The translations under genes and the position numbers were made by a program. A DNA stretch of 64,000 nt from Seriola aureovittata (taxonomy: Eukaryota; Chordata; Actinopteri; Carangiformes; Carangidae), in the NCBI RefSeq assembly GCF_021018895.1, contig NC_079371.1, forward strand, positions 12,173,501 to 12,237,500, given 5' to 3'. Positions 1-13,600 of the stretch are shown one piece after another (positions within the stretch are counted from its first letter, which is position 1; each line of letters opens with the position of its first letter). A model generated the notes under the pieces. The model was given only the letters and a program-made list of their open reading frames with translations, had not been told where the DNA came from and did no database searches.

Positions 1-2106
1 TTTGTCACGGATATAAACAATACAAGCAATCCCAGTTTAATATCATACATCTTATTACACTGTTGATACTACATCTCTGCCTTGAAATTGCTTTTATGGA
101 TTTATTACTTTTTGTTTCCCTCTGTGTGTCTGTGCATTTGTGTTGATATTTCTTCAAAATGTAACACAACCTTTCCCAGAACAAGCCAAATCCAAATTTC
201 TCCTCGTGTCATTGCCTTTACTTGGTGTAGATTAAAACTTTAAATGGCTTTATGTAGCCTAAACTATAGAGCAGTATGGTCATGGTGTTTGTAATGTCTC
301 ACATACATTTTGGAATGGATGATTTTAAGGTGGAAGTGTGTGTTGATAGTTTGCTGCCATCTTGTCAGTGGTTTGGAAAGCATCATGGCTGAGTTCAGGA
401 CAGTAATTCTTAAAATCACCTGCAGGACAAAGAAGAAAATATTTACTGTACATTTCAAGAGAATTTATTTATTTATTTGCCCCATCACAGAAATACAAAT
501 TCAGTTTTCTGTTTTCTTGGAGCTCGTAGCAGCGATTAGTTTAACCTACACACTGGTTTAAACAGTCAGCCATAGTAGTTGGTGCTTGATATGAATGTAT
601 AGGCAGTATATTTCTGATTGCTCATTCAAGAATTCATACCTCATTTCCATGTTATCAAATTGACCAATGAGGTCAGGTTCAAAGCAGCTGCTCATTTACA
701 GTGACAACTATGTAAACAATAAATAACCATGTCTGCGGTAATGAGGGTTAAATGGAGAGTGGCCAGATTAGATGTTGGATTACCGCGTTATGCTTTCTTG
801 TAGCACATGGTCAGAGGGCAGCGGTCCAACGCTTTAGTTGGCAGCCATACTTCTGAACAGCAATAACTTCATTGATGGCTGATGTCATTATCTTTATGTT
901 TTGATGTATCAGCGTTTTGCACTGGCTGTTGTGATTATCTAGGTTTGCAGTCAACAACTTTTTGCACGATTGATTTGACCCATTAGCGCTGTATATTACT
1001 ACTGTGTATGAAAGCTGATGCTACAAAGAACGGTCACACACACCATTAAAAATGTGATATTTATACAACATCTGAGAGCAGGACATGTAAGTTTATGTTG
1101 GATGTTTAACACACAAGTGGAAATTTAAATAAGATTAGAAATCACATCTCTGTTCTGAGATTCTTTTGATAAATGAAATAAATAACTTGTAAAATATATA
1201 TAGATTATTACTTAGTTTCTTAGATTATAGATTATTATTATATCACAGTTCTGAGAGAAAAAGGAAAAATCCAGCAGATTAAAAAGTCTTGAACCAGCTA
1301 TAATTAGCCAATCTGCAGAAAAATTCACACTTTATCACACATTACAACCGTTAAGTACAGTATGACATAAGGTATCATAGCGATCATAGTGTCTTTTATA
1401 AGAATACAATACACAGTCATTTACTGATTAGTTATACCTGTCCAGCTTTGCACTGATTGTAATTATTTGCTGACGCTAAGGCTGTATTTAATTCTTTTTA
1501 AAATCCGTAGGTGTAGATTGGTGTCCTCAGAGGTTCATGAGGCATTTTGACAATATTTGATATCAATACTCTTGAATAAGATGTTTGCATTTGCATTCCC
1601 AAAAAAACTGATGCCACAGTATATACTCCGCGAACATACATTTATTTATACTCACTCTATAGAAAACACTGCTCTCCCTTCTCTCCCTCCATCTGTCCCA
1701 CTGCTGTGAAACTTTTACTTGCAAGACGAATTGCCAAGTGAAATCATAACATATATGCTGTAGGCTACCATGACTTTTTAGACGCAATATAGGACTATTT
1801 TGTGTTATCATGAGCAGAAGTTTAAAAAGGTCAACGCTTGCCATTCAACACAGACAGATAGTTGCCTTTGAGCTGAAGACCCACAGGCTGAGGAATGGGA
1901 GGAAAGAACAAAGGAGATGTTTGTGTTTTAATGTGCTTAACAGAGCAGCTGGAAATGAATCAGAGCGCGTTATTATGAAATGCTACCGTCATGTCTGCTT
2001 CAGTGTACATGTGGAGGACTTGTTTTCTCATAAAGATTTGTGCCTATTTTCCAAGCTGTTCTTATCCAGGTGTAACAGGGCTGAATGGGCTAACTGTAAC
2101 ATTAAC

Positions 2107-2107
2107 C

Positions 2108-2148
<41 letters not shown>

Positions 2149-2150
2149 AA
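2107..2150. repeat. CA microsatellite
   Basis: Near-perfect (CA)n with a single interruption. Confidence 0.95.
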
Positions 2151-2559
2151 AACATCAGATGCTAATATTTCTCTATGATCACACAGATGAAGGGTTAATG
2201 CCACTGAACCATATACATTACTGTTGGCAAAAATGTTGATACTGTGAAAATAGAAAATAACAGTTCAGTTGGCATCATTTAAATTTTAGAGGCTGATATT
2301 AAGGATGAGAGTATGATGTAAAAAATATCACTGATACAGCAGCTATGCAAAAAGAAGACTGCATGTCCAAAACACAGGACCCAGAAACCAGGGTTCACAT
2401 CCTGCATCCCACTTGTTGTTAGGTCAAAGGTGCTAAAACACTTGAGTTCAGGTTGAAAATAAGCTTGTCGTTGGTTAGATGTCTTTCTATCTTTTCCAAG
2501 TGCTTTGGCATTTTAGTGACATACACATGTTTTTGTGTTGAGTGCACCACTCATATCTG

Positions 2560-2660
2560 TTTGCTGAATATGAGGCTCCTGCCAGCAGATGGTTAGCTTA
2601 GCTTAGCATAAAGACTGGAAAAAGGAGGGAACATGTAGTCAGACTCTGTCCAGAGGTTAA
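2560..2660. repeat. Fragment of fish TIR element (GCTTAGCTTAGC family)
   Basis: Contains CCAGCAGATGGTTAGCTTAG and the adjoining CATAAAGACTGGAAAAAGG, core motifs of the non-autonomous repeat seen in fuller form at 6067-6420. Confidence 0.6.
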
Positions 2661-4224
2661 AGAACAGTATACTGAACATTTAGCAGATTGTTCAGTGTGG
2701 ACATTTTGCATTGGATTGCAGATAAATTAAATCTGCACCTTTTGTCGTTCTGTTGATTAAAAAAGAAGGTGTAGTCTAGATAGGATTATGTTTTGTTAAA
2801 AAATGTATTGCCAATTCACATTAATTGTATATAAATGTAATTTTAGGCAGAAAGTCAGTCCTGTGTTCAGAATGTCGAGGAAAGCAGCAACGCTGAGCCC
2901 CCCCCAGTGTGAACCAGTGAATGTCTATTCAGTTGTGTCAGTTTGTGCTGTGATGATGCAAGAGAGGAGGGGATGCAAGGGAGGGGGATTAAGAGCGGAA
3001 AAGGGCAGAGAGAGAGAGAGAGAGATGGGAAGGGGGAGAAAGAGGTGAAAGAATGAGAGGTGTGGCATAAAGAAAGGGGTAGAAGCCAGTAAGGAAGAGG
3101 AATGGGAGGAGAGGGGAAAGAAGAGGGGAGGAAAGGAAAGCAGAGAGGAGCCTGTGCTCAGACTCCAGCCCTGTGTGTTGCCATGGTGCAGGCTCAGTCA
3201 GAGCTGCACAGTAGCTTTGCCGCTCAGCTAGCTAATTACCCTCAGACTGCAATGTTGATACGCAGGCGGCCGAAGCCTTCTGGATTTCCAAGAGCTTTTT
3301 TGATTGCCGCACTGACACACAAGTACAAATCAAGGCAAGAATTATGTGTCTAAATGTGGAAAAACGTATCGAAAATGACGTCAATGGAACAAAAGCTAAA
3401 AATGCAATGCAGAAATGTGCTGTAGGTATGTGATGAACAGCATTATTGAACATTGTAGTGGTGCTCTGCTGTGTCAGCCATGCCACTTGTGTAATATACA
3501 GAGCTCTTCCAGCGCAGCGCTTCATTGTCCGTAGACTGCTGCTGCTGCTTACTGAGAGCCTGCAGATCCTGATCAGCCAGCTTATAAAACCCAATATGGG
3601 CCATTGTGGATTAATATTCACCATTAAAATTTCCAATTATGTAATCAGCCAAATCCAAGCCTTGCATATGCTCACTAGAATATCTCAGCAGGCAGGGATG
3701 AGGGAGAGGAGGGGCGTCTGAATGAGAGAAATGATGCAACATCAGTGAGTGCACCTAGAATTCAAGGAAATTTGTATTTTTGTTTGAGTAACAATCTGCT
3801 GAAAAGATTAAGCCTTTTATTAATACTGCAGCATTGTTCAGTATAACCAGGTCCTAATGAATATCCAAAGGTAGTTGTCTGGTCATTTTGAATCTTTTAA
3901 AGTCTAAAAGTGAAGTGTGTCTTTAAACAGATGCAAACTTGCAGAGATGTTTTTTCTTCTTGCAATGATTTGTGCACAAACACTGACTATGATTATGTGA
4001 TGAAATACTGAATCTGGTACATATGTTCCCTTTTATCCCGTGGATCCCTTTGACTAAGTGCAGACAAATCCTCAGTGAAACTTAATCACTGTTTTAATCT
4101 CATGATGCTTTTTGTTTTAAACAAAATGTATTTTAGGTTTGTTGATTAAATTGAAAAACAGGTGCCTTAAATTCTTTTCAGTCAAAGACTCACTGTGAGT
4201 GAAGAACAGTTTGATGTATTGCTG

Positions 4225-4445
4225 GAACTAATGATTTGATTTTTTTAACTAATATATTAATTGTTTTGTCTAAATATCAGAAAAATTGGGAAAGATGCCC
4301 GTCACAATTTTGAAATTGCTTCTTTTGCCGACTAACAGTCCAAAGGCCAAAGAGATTACATTTTTCTGTGATTAAAAACAGAGAAAAGCAGCAAATCCTC
4401 AGATATGAGAAGTTGCAATCAACATTTTTACTGTTGATTGGATAA
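4225..4445. repeat. Interspersed repeat (GGGCTGCAACTAA family)
   Basis: Contains AATATCAGAAAAATTGGGAAA, TGAAATTGCTTCTTTTGCCG and AACAGTCCAAAGGCCAAAGA, shared with copies at 14600-15060, 42895-43180 and 43955-44090. Confidence 0.55.
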
Positions 4446-4454
4446 GACCTATAC

Positions 4455-4645
4455 TACTTTCATATCTGTATGCTAAATATGAAGTTGCAGCCAGAGGACG
4501 GTTAGCTTAGCTTAGCGTAAATCAGCACAACAAACGGAAGCAGATGGAAGCATCTGGCAACATGAGAGTGATATCAATCCTCTCGTTTAACCTTTATCGA
4601 AAAAGCAAATAAGCATATTTCCCAAAAATGTCTAAAAGTATTTGT
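4455..4645. repeat. Rearranged copy of fish TIR element
   Basis: Has CGGTTAGCTTAGCTTAGCGT followed by GAGAGTGATATCAATCCTCT and a terminal CATATTTCCCAAAAATGTCT. Internal sequence between the core and the 3' terminus is deleted relative to the copy at 6067-6420. Confidence 0.6.
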
Positions 4646-6066
4646 TTATGCTTCATTTCAGTTTCAGGGAGGATTTTAATTTTCAGCATCCATTAATTTT
4701 ATCTCGGTACATTCTTTATGTTTATCTTACTGCACTCGTTTTGTATTGAGATGGCTACAGTCCATATATTCTGTTCCACAGAACAGGTTTGTTGTGTTTT
4801 GACAGCCAGCTGGTGAATAGTGTTTCATCACAGCAACCTCTGTTAAATGTGTTACAGGCTTATAGGTTTGTGTGTTTTCAGATCAGTGTTTGTGCCATCT
4901 TTTCCGTCCAATAAGATGGCTACTCTGATCTCAGCCGAGATGTGTTCTTGAGGGGACGGTGTGCCTGAACACAACCCGAGGTGGGCAGAGAAGAAGGGCA
5001 AATCTGGACCCTCGACAGGAGGCAGATTGATTTGGCAATCACCAATGAGCTACAAACGTTTAAAACAATGCCCTGTTTTTCCCTCTGCTGTTTGGCGCTA
5101 AATACATCAGCATATGGATAAATGTGCTCATGTATTCATAACTATCACCGGGAAATTAGAGGAACAGTTCTTGTTTTTTGTTGCCTCGTCCTTTGTCCTA
5201 CTTACTGTAATTCTTCATCACTTTCAACACCTACACTTATTGTGAGCCAAAACCCAGGCAAGGGTAGTGAATGGAGATATGTGAATGTGTGGGCGTTCCT
5301 GAGTGGAGCTTATAGAACAGCATGAAACCTCAACCATGACAGCAGGATCTGTGCTGAGTCCCCTGGGAGGTGGGGACGAATGGTTTTCATTGGGCTTTGG
5401 GTCAAAGTTAGCCTTGTTATTCTCACTATATTGTTTTTACAGTGGATCTCTAAGTACTCTGTATTTGATCTCTGTAGTTTTATCACTGTCTCATGATTTT
5501 GATTTGTGGACCAGCACCAGCTGAAGAGCTGTGGTTTCTATTTATTCTAGTCCAAAACATTACATTCACATTTAAGGAAGAATAAAATGAATGAATGTGT
5601 GAGTGAAGACCTGTGGTGTAAAGGGTAGGTAAAGGAAATCATTTTTTACCTCCAATCAGATGGGTTTAAGGATCATCATGAGCTTTGGGGAGAGTGTTTG
5701 CAACGGCATTGTGTCCATGAAGCAGAATCACGGTCCAATGTTCCCAATTAAAAGAAAAGAAAAAGTCTAAAATTGGAGGGGTATAATTGCAGCTCAGTAG
5801 ATTGTGTTCTGGTGTGCTCAGGAAAGGAATGAGGAAAAATAATAAAAAGTGAATGAGAGCAGAGTGCTCTCATTGAAAAAGAACAGAGCACTGTGGACTA
5901 TCAGGTGTGTTTTCTGGTAATAAATAGTTTCAGATTGTTAATTTTTAGGTGGATGTCTTTTAGCTGCAGTGAGAGAGTTTTCTGAGAGTTCCTGTGGTCA
6001 ATAAGTTTCAGATAAGTAAGAAGAGAGTTCAGACTGATAGAGGCAGAAGTTTAACATCATTGTAAA

Positions 6067-6420
6067 GAAATACTTTGACACTTTGGGAAATCCACTCAGT
6101 TGCTTTCTGGCAGTTAGATGAGAAGATTGATACCATTCTCATGTCTATGTGGTAGTATTACAGATGATTTTTTTTACCTGGCAACTGCTCTCAGCCAAGT
6201 GACACACATGAAGCCTTGTAAAATGACAAATAAACATTGTTTTTTCTATGAATTAAACAAACAAGATATAATATTTTAACCAGTCACAGCCAGGGTAGCT
6301 CTTTCCCTCTGTTTCTGGTCAGTATGCTAAGCTAAGCTAAGTGGCTGCTGGCTGTGGTTATCAGTCCTTTCATCTAACTCTGAATCTAATAAGCTTATTT
6401 CCCATAATGTCAAACTATTG
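6067..6420. mobile_element. Full-length non-autonomous DNA transposon-like element with TIRs
   Basis: The left end ATACTTTGACACTTTGGGAA is the inverted, imperfect match of the right end TTCCCATAATGTCAAACTAT. Between them are AGTTAGATGAGAAGATTGAT, CATTCTCATGTCTATG and, in inverted order, ATGCTAAGCTAAGCTAAGTG. There is no coding sequence. It is typical of a miniature inverted-repeat element common in percomorph fish. Confidence 0.65.
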
Positions 6421-6544
6421 TGTAAAACAGTAATGTTGGCTTTATGTTTATAGGTTGGGAATGTGATCATTTATAGAATTTCAGGAGACAGAGATGTAAT
6501 GATATATGCAATGGTGACAGTAGTTTCTCAATCAGTGCTGATGT

Positions 6545-6689
6545 GTTCAAGTCAAGTCAATTTTGTTTTAATTGCCCAAAATCACCACCTGAACATTATA
6601 CAAGACCCTCTACCCTTAGGCTTTAGAGTTGGACAAGAAAAACCTCCCCCAAAAACCCTTTAATGAAAAAAAAAAAAAAAAATTTTTAA

Positions 6690-6690
<1 letters not shown>
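6545..6690. repeat. SINE-like fragment
   Basis: TTCAAGTCAAGTCAATTTTG, then ACAAGACCCTCTACCC and GGACAAGAAAAACCTCCCCC, ending in an A run. It resembles a common fish repeat with TCAAGTCAATTTTATTTATA and GGAAAAACTCCCC. Confidence 0.55.
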
Positions 6691-6721
<31 letters not shown>

Positions 6722-6752
6722 ATATATATGTGTGTATACAGTATATATATTG
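6690..6752. repeat. TA/TG microsatellite
   Basis: Alternating (TA)n and (TG)n tracts next to the SINE-like tail. Confidence 0.9.
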
Positions 6753-9700
6753 TGCATATTTAATTTCTAACTCATTCTCTCAAGCACTCAATACTGTCCT
6801 GTAGTTGCTCCTTGCTATCTAAAGAATTGATAATAGTGGTCTCATAAAAGATGTAAATATTCAGAAAATATATAGTTTATTTACTGGATGTATTTACCTG
6901 TTAGTGGCTGTTATTATTGTGAAATGTCTCACCTTGTCATGCCACAATAAGACAATTACCTCAGCCACACTGTCAGCATCTTCACAGCATCACACAGAAA
7001 ACTCTGTACACACTCAAACACAACAAACCATAAAATGGAGATGAATTGGAGATGAGGTAAATCTAAAAGATTCACTTTTCTCCTTAATGACACCACAGCA
7101 GCTGAATAATACACCCTTATTGACTGACGAGGCAACGTGACGGTGGTGAAAGCATCAAAATGGCAGCACTCATTTGTGTGTGTGGTTGTGCACTGTCACC
7201 GGTACTCAGCGCAGGATCCAAAACACCAGAGAGGAACGAGCTTAGCAGCTCTCTCAGCTTAGCAACAAGGGGTAGCAACTAGTCAAGAGCTGTGAGGTAA
7301 CATGCTGCAGTGACCTCTGATGTAGAGGAAGTAGTGGGGGCGGGAGTATGTGAAGCATACTGATGACACTCACACTTGACAGGCTTCCTTCATTATGGAG
7401 CCTCGCCATAGCACATGTGGTAACTTTCACTGTAGCTGTTTGTGATTGAGCCTCCTGGTGTTGGCTGTGTGATCGTGAACCAGTGACTGATGCAAATTAA
7501 CAATACAGTCATTTACATAACAAAGTATCTGGATATGAAAATAAAACTGGATTATTGACAATTTATATTTTTGCAACATTGAACTTTAGGGCACCAGTTG
7601 ACTGTGGCCATGGCGGGGGAGGCACCTGTTATGATGCAGTGATGACTCAATCAGAGAAATAACACAGAGCAAAGCAAAGCAGAGTGCTAAACCCATTAGT
7701 TTTATAAATATTTTTTCATCGATAGTTTTTCATTTTGATTGAGTCAACCAATCAAAGTCATTTATCAAGCTAAAACACCATGCATTCTCTGGTTTCAGCT
7801 TCTCAATTGGACAATTTATATAATTCAGTATGAGTTTTACACCGTTTACTTCAGGTTCTGGAAATGGACATTTTAAAGATTTTTACTTATGATTAATTTA
7901 TCTATCAAAATAAAAGTTGGATTAAAATAATAATCATTAGGTGCCACACTAGCTAAGAACAAAATACCATTTTCTATTGTGATATAAATCTGGTTTTCTT
8001 AGCCTGAACATCATTTTGTGGAAATGAGTCTGAACTGATTTGGTTTTGAAATGATCAAAACATTTTACATTTCAATCTGAAAGGAAATAGGTTTGACTCA
8101 CTTTAGGATTATCTGATAATTTTTCCAAGGATAATCATATTAGAAACAACAGTACACCTTGACCATATCGTTGTTAGTATAGGGGTGACCAAAATAACTG
8201 AAATGATCAGATTATCACAATATTAATAAGGATATTTTCTGATATCAATATACTGTATATCACTAAATGGCAACTGCACAAAAAATAATTGAATTGGAAT
8301 CATTGATTTGAATTGCAAAAGTTTGTAGAACGTGAGCACGATACGATCAGATCATCGATGAAAGTCAAAAAGTTATAACACTGCATCATAACCACGGCCT
8401 CCAGCATGAGCTGCTTTCACAGCGGACATTTTGACTTGTCAGAGCAAGAAAAGCACAGGTGTAACTAAATTACATTAATAATGAACAAATGTCCCAGGAA
8501 GCCATGATTGTCAAAATGTACACATGCGCACACGCTCACTGTATATATACATCAAAGGCAAAGAGACGAGCACAGTCATGTTTAAACCTGATCAGCTGTC
8601 AGCAGACTTGTAGCAAGGCCTTCTCGAGCAACACTGTTATGAATATTCGTTACACTAAGTACTTTTCCCTCTGTGGCTGCACTTGTGAAGGTCAAACTAG
8701 CCAGCTCTCATTTGGAGCTGCTCAGCATGACAGAGAGGTAAGCCAGAGCATGCTTTTGTAATATTACATAAAGATGAGGAGGGAGCGCTGCTGACAGCTG
8801 TGACGGGCTATTAATTATGGTTTCATGAATGTTCGTCTGTGGTGTGGGTTTGGGGAAGGGGGGGGCAACATAGTCACAATGCTCAATCATAGCCATCAAA
8901 TCAGAAAACTTTGAGCTTTAATGGGGCCGTTTTATGGGCGAATTAATTAATTTCCTTGTGGCTGCCTCATTGAGATGAATGCCTGAATTCAGCTGGTGTT
9001 GGAGCAGTTGACCTTTACCGCTATGGGATTTCTTTATTACATCTCGTTATTCCGCCTTTGTCCCGGACAAAGAATGCAACATTGAGTTTCAATGGCATCT
9101 GCGAGTAAAACATCTCTTGCTGTCATGTGTTCATCCTTCTCAGCTCCATCCATGTGTCACTTCTTCTCTCACCTTGCTTCTCTCCTTCCTTCTTCCCTCC
9201 GGCACAGGGGCCACAGCGTGAATGAGATGTTGGGTGCATAGTAATTGACTAGGTATTGATTGGACTGCAGCGTGGCCTATGAGAGGCCAATGAGAGCCAG
9301 AGGATCAGAGCAGCACCACTGACTGCGTCTCTCATCCCACATTCTGCAGAAAAACATAAACGCAGTACCGCTAGAGGCATCAGAAAATGAAGGAACATTA
9401 CATTTTGAGATAACATAAGGTCGTCGTAGCACACCTTGTTCTCCTATGTGCTGTTAGATCTGACTTTATGCCCAGGAAGAGCTTACTTCAGCATTGGCTG
9501 TATCATTAGACTGACTGGGTGCATCATCTGAGCGGGGCTGACTGTCATATTTCACTGCGATGTCACCACTGGAGACTGAGCTGCCATGTTGGTGTGCCTT
9601 GCCGCGAGAGGAACTGATGCGGAAATGTTTTCTAAGGAGGAAGGGGTTATTGCCCTGTCAGCATGCCATCACTCTGCACATGCTGAACCCTCTTGTTCTC

Positions 9701-10100
9701 CCCCTCCATTCTACCTGCGAGGAAGATTAGGGTTTGAAAACACAAAAAAAGTAAAGCTGACTGGTGAAGAAGAGCAGCAAGTTTAACTTTCCTTGTTGTC
9801 TTTACCTTGTTTCCAAGTTGTGACGTTACAGTCATCAGCAGGGATGCAGAGTCATCTGCAGGCGACATATCATGCAGGATATACAAACATCTTTTAAAAT
9901 GATGTTTCTTATGATGGACAGTGTTTGTTTGCTGCACATTTATTTACATAAACATAAATTATAGCGAGGCAGTTAACCATATTTAGACCCATATGTTAAT
10001 AATTCTATGTTAGCAATTAAACAATGTTTACAATTAAAGAAAAGAAAAAAGCCACCCCCAGCAGCCAGCTAACATAGCATACCCACTGAAAGCATTAGGA

Positions 10101-10371
10101 AACAGCTACCCTGCATAACAAAGGTAACAATATCCCCCTGTAAAGCATAACATTGTTGTTTCTACACATTTGCTTTGGAAGGGATTAAACAAACGCAGTA
10201 TACCATGTAAATTAGTGAGCCTCATAGGCGCTGGTAGTTGTGTTTTGTTACCTTCGGACAGAGCCAGGCTAGCTGCTATTCCCCTGTTTCTAGTTATAAT
10301 TTTAAGCTAAGTTACCATACAGACACGAAAGTGGTCAACTAAAAGCATATTTCCCTGAATGTGAAATCTTT
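10101..10371. repeat. Degenerate fish TIR element
   Basis: Contains TTACCTTCGGACAGAGCCAG and GCTAGCTGCTATTCCCCTGT, then AAGCATATTTCCCTGAATGT, matching the 3' half of the element family at 6067-6420. Confidence 0.5.
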
Positions 10372-10522
10372 TTATTTAACCTATGATTTTCAGTGTATCT
10401 GCTTAACAAAGCATATTCTATTAAACACAGTATGTTCAGATCAAAACAACTGAGGTAATGCAGCCATAATGTCGTTTTTGAACGTAGTCTCTTTGGATTT
10501 CACTCATGACGTATGGATTTAA

Positions 10523-10525
<3 letters not shown>

Positions 10526-10594
<69 letters not shown>

Positions 10595-10606
10595 GTGTGT
10601 GTGTGT

Positions 10607-10663
<57 letters not shown>

Positions 10664-10664
10664 T
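10526..10664. repeat. Long TG microsatellite
   Basis: About 125 bases of (TG)n with small interruptions followed by (GA)n. Open frames across it on both strands are artefacts. Confidence 0.97.
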
Positions 10665-13600
10665 ATGGACAGGCACCACAGAAAGCAGTCAGCCACATCC
10701 AGCCCATGGCCAGGCATGTGCAAGCACAGAGCTGCATGAACTGCAGTGAGAGCCCTGAGAGGTGAAGCAGGGGGAGGTGACTAAGCAGGATAGCTGGCCA
10801 ATGGTGTACGAGCACTGGTTACCATGGGAACACATTGATTATTTAACAATTTGGATGAAGCCTGTGCCCTGCACTTGCCAAGGTTCAGTGGGAGTCTTTG
10901 TAGCTTTACTGTCCCGGGGGTCTGCAGCCAAGTGAGTGTTGTGTGGTGCAATGCCAAAGGGACATGATACACATCCCCTGTGATGCTGAGAGACAAGAGA
11001 CAGATACACAATCTCAACTGACAGAAGAGCAAGATGATAGATTGATGAACAAGAAACTATTATGAACAGATGGTTGAATGAGACAAGGGGGTGAGAGAAA
11101 GAAAGGACTGTAGCAAGTGAATTTTCATCGCTACTGGTGGTCACTGGGGACTTGTTGTAATGATCTCATGCTGGGGAGGCAGTCTGGGCTCATTGTCATT
11201 GTGTGCATACGAGGTCTTTGTGTCCAGTATGCTCACTTGCTTCCATTTCTCAGTCTATGGTCCATGTAGTACCAAAGTTACTGTACCCCTCGCTCTGCAT
11301 CGCAGGTGGGCAGAAGTAAAGAGCAACAACTATCTGTGAAAGCAGCTTTTAATGACTAATGTATGAATTAAAAGAAAAATAAAGGGATTTTATGGTAATC
11401 ATATCTAGATTTGGTTAAGTCCTGTCATATCTGTCAGTCCCACACATGTACTATACAAAGCTGTTTTTAAAACTTCTTTAGCAGCTCTCAGGACAACCCC
11501 ATTTAAACCCGGCATTAACATGCAATCTGTATTTATCTATATCTTAACTGAACAAGGAAAGGCACACATTAATGCAAGGTCTAAACGCTGGGTCATACCT
11601 TGCATTGTGCTTGGAATAGGATCCTTGAGAAGTAGCCCAAGTCAAGTGACACGTCCGCATAGACAAGAGGAAGTCTTCTGGGTCTCTGAATACTGATCTT
11701 ATGGCATAAATATTTTTTTTTACTTAGCAGAGACCTTGTCCTTTCAATGAGGAGGCATAATAATTAAAATTTCATGCTATGTGGCCACGTATGGCCTGTG
11801 GCTGTCTTATTTATCTTTGGTAGTTCCAGGATTTTGCCAAGTCAAATCTCAGAGTAGTCAAGTTCAAATTAAGTTAGAAGTCCACATTTTTGTGTACAGC
11901 TCTGGCATTGTATCACATCTGCAACCTTTTACTGCCTCACCTATTGAATCACATCATAGTTCCCTGACCCACATTCACCTGCAACACACTGACAGACATT
12001 CCCATCCCCTCCTGGATTGACATCAATCTATAAGAGACTGCTTTTGTCTTCACCTCTGTGATCCTCAACCTGCCTCCCATGGTAGCAAGAATCCAGATAC
12101 CGTAAATTAGTGTTTGTCCTCAGCTCGTCCTGTGTGGGCTCATTATAGCACAGACAGATCCTACCTCCGGTATGTGTCATAAAACTTCAGTGGTGGTCAG
12201 ATCTCATGCTCTTTCTGTGCAGCAGGTTAGCACAGAGGTAAGAGAAGGTTAGCAACAGTCCCAAGGAAGGTGGGGTAATCCAATCTAATCCAAGTTACCT
12301 GAGTAAATTGCTAAATGTTAAACAAACTCATGTTCAGATTACTCATGCTGAGATTATCTTCCATTATTCCTTTTTGTTTGCTTGTTATGTGAGATTCAGA
12401 TAGAGGGATTACGCAGCAATCCCTGGCCAGGATAATACTGCTGTTTTCTACGACTGATGGGTTTATTGTCTTTCAGCTGGACTTGTAGGTTCAGTGATCC
12501 CATGAGGCAGCATTGGTTCACTATGATACTTATGATAAGCACTGCAGGCATTGCACTGTAACAGGTGTGTTTTGTCACATGTGGTCTCAGTAGTGGATTC
12601 AGTAGTTCAGTCTGTCAGTCACCAGGGGACAATAGTAGCCAATGTATTCCCATGTGTTGCCCTCAGGCTGTGTTTCATCATATCTTGCTGTATGGGCTTT
12701 GGTTTCAGGGTTTTCTTTCACAGCTGACTATCACTAACATGGCTGCTGTGGACTTTTACTATTAAACACCTCTCCTGGATTTGGGGCGTGTGTTATAAAT
12801 TGGGGTCTAAGATGAAGGGGAGGAAAAAAGAGCAAAGCATTCATGAGAGATGAGATCTAGTCACATACGTCTGTGCAAACACAAGCACAGACGTTAGCAT
12901 CTGTTAGTGCATATGCAGATTACAATGAAGGCCTGGTTGTGCTGACTGGAGGGGAGGGTGGGGGGTGGCGGTGGGGGGGTCGGGTTGCCAGCCACAGCTG
13001 TCCAGAGTCATAGCACATCACCACCGAGAGGAGCAGGTCAGATCCACGGCTCCTGCTTATCCGGAGAGCGACCTTCATTACCAGGGACATCACTCAGTGA
13101 CAAGTGTGGAGAAAGGAAATGATTTTGATCAAAGGATCAAATCTTTTTAAGAATGTGTTTCAAGTTGCACTCTTTTGTTTGCAGAAGTGTAGCAGCCTCA
13201 TGCAGCTTGACAGAAAACCCCTGAACAGTGGCCTTTAAATACTCCTCAAGTATCATAATAGCATGTATGCACCACAAATAGAAAGTAATATCTATTGTAC
13301 ATAGAAAAGCTGAGTAATTGAGTATCATTTGTTATATGACATATGACACTATGTACTGTGTGACATGATTTGTTACAGCATATATATAGTGACATCTATC
13401 CCTTTAATATCTGTGTGTATATCTTGATTTTTATACAAATGTGGGGCTCAATACTGGAGCTTTTGAAACACTTTCACAATCATTTATAACATGAATATAA
13501 TCTATTATTAAGTAGAATAATTCTCTCTTTGTTTTGTTAAGCTAGAGCACTCAAATAATCAAAGAAAATTCACTCACTAAACTGTAAAGCAGCTTTACAG

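Noticed and set aside
3183..3353. 57-codon frame with strong start context and a GC-donor-like AAG|GCAAGA
   Set aside because: Tempting as a dlg3 first exon, but no similarity to any DLG N-terminus and no phase partner could be tested.
10436..10815. Several overlapping open frames on both strands
   Set aside because: They are translations of the TG/CA microsatellite; no coding composition outside it.
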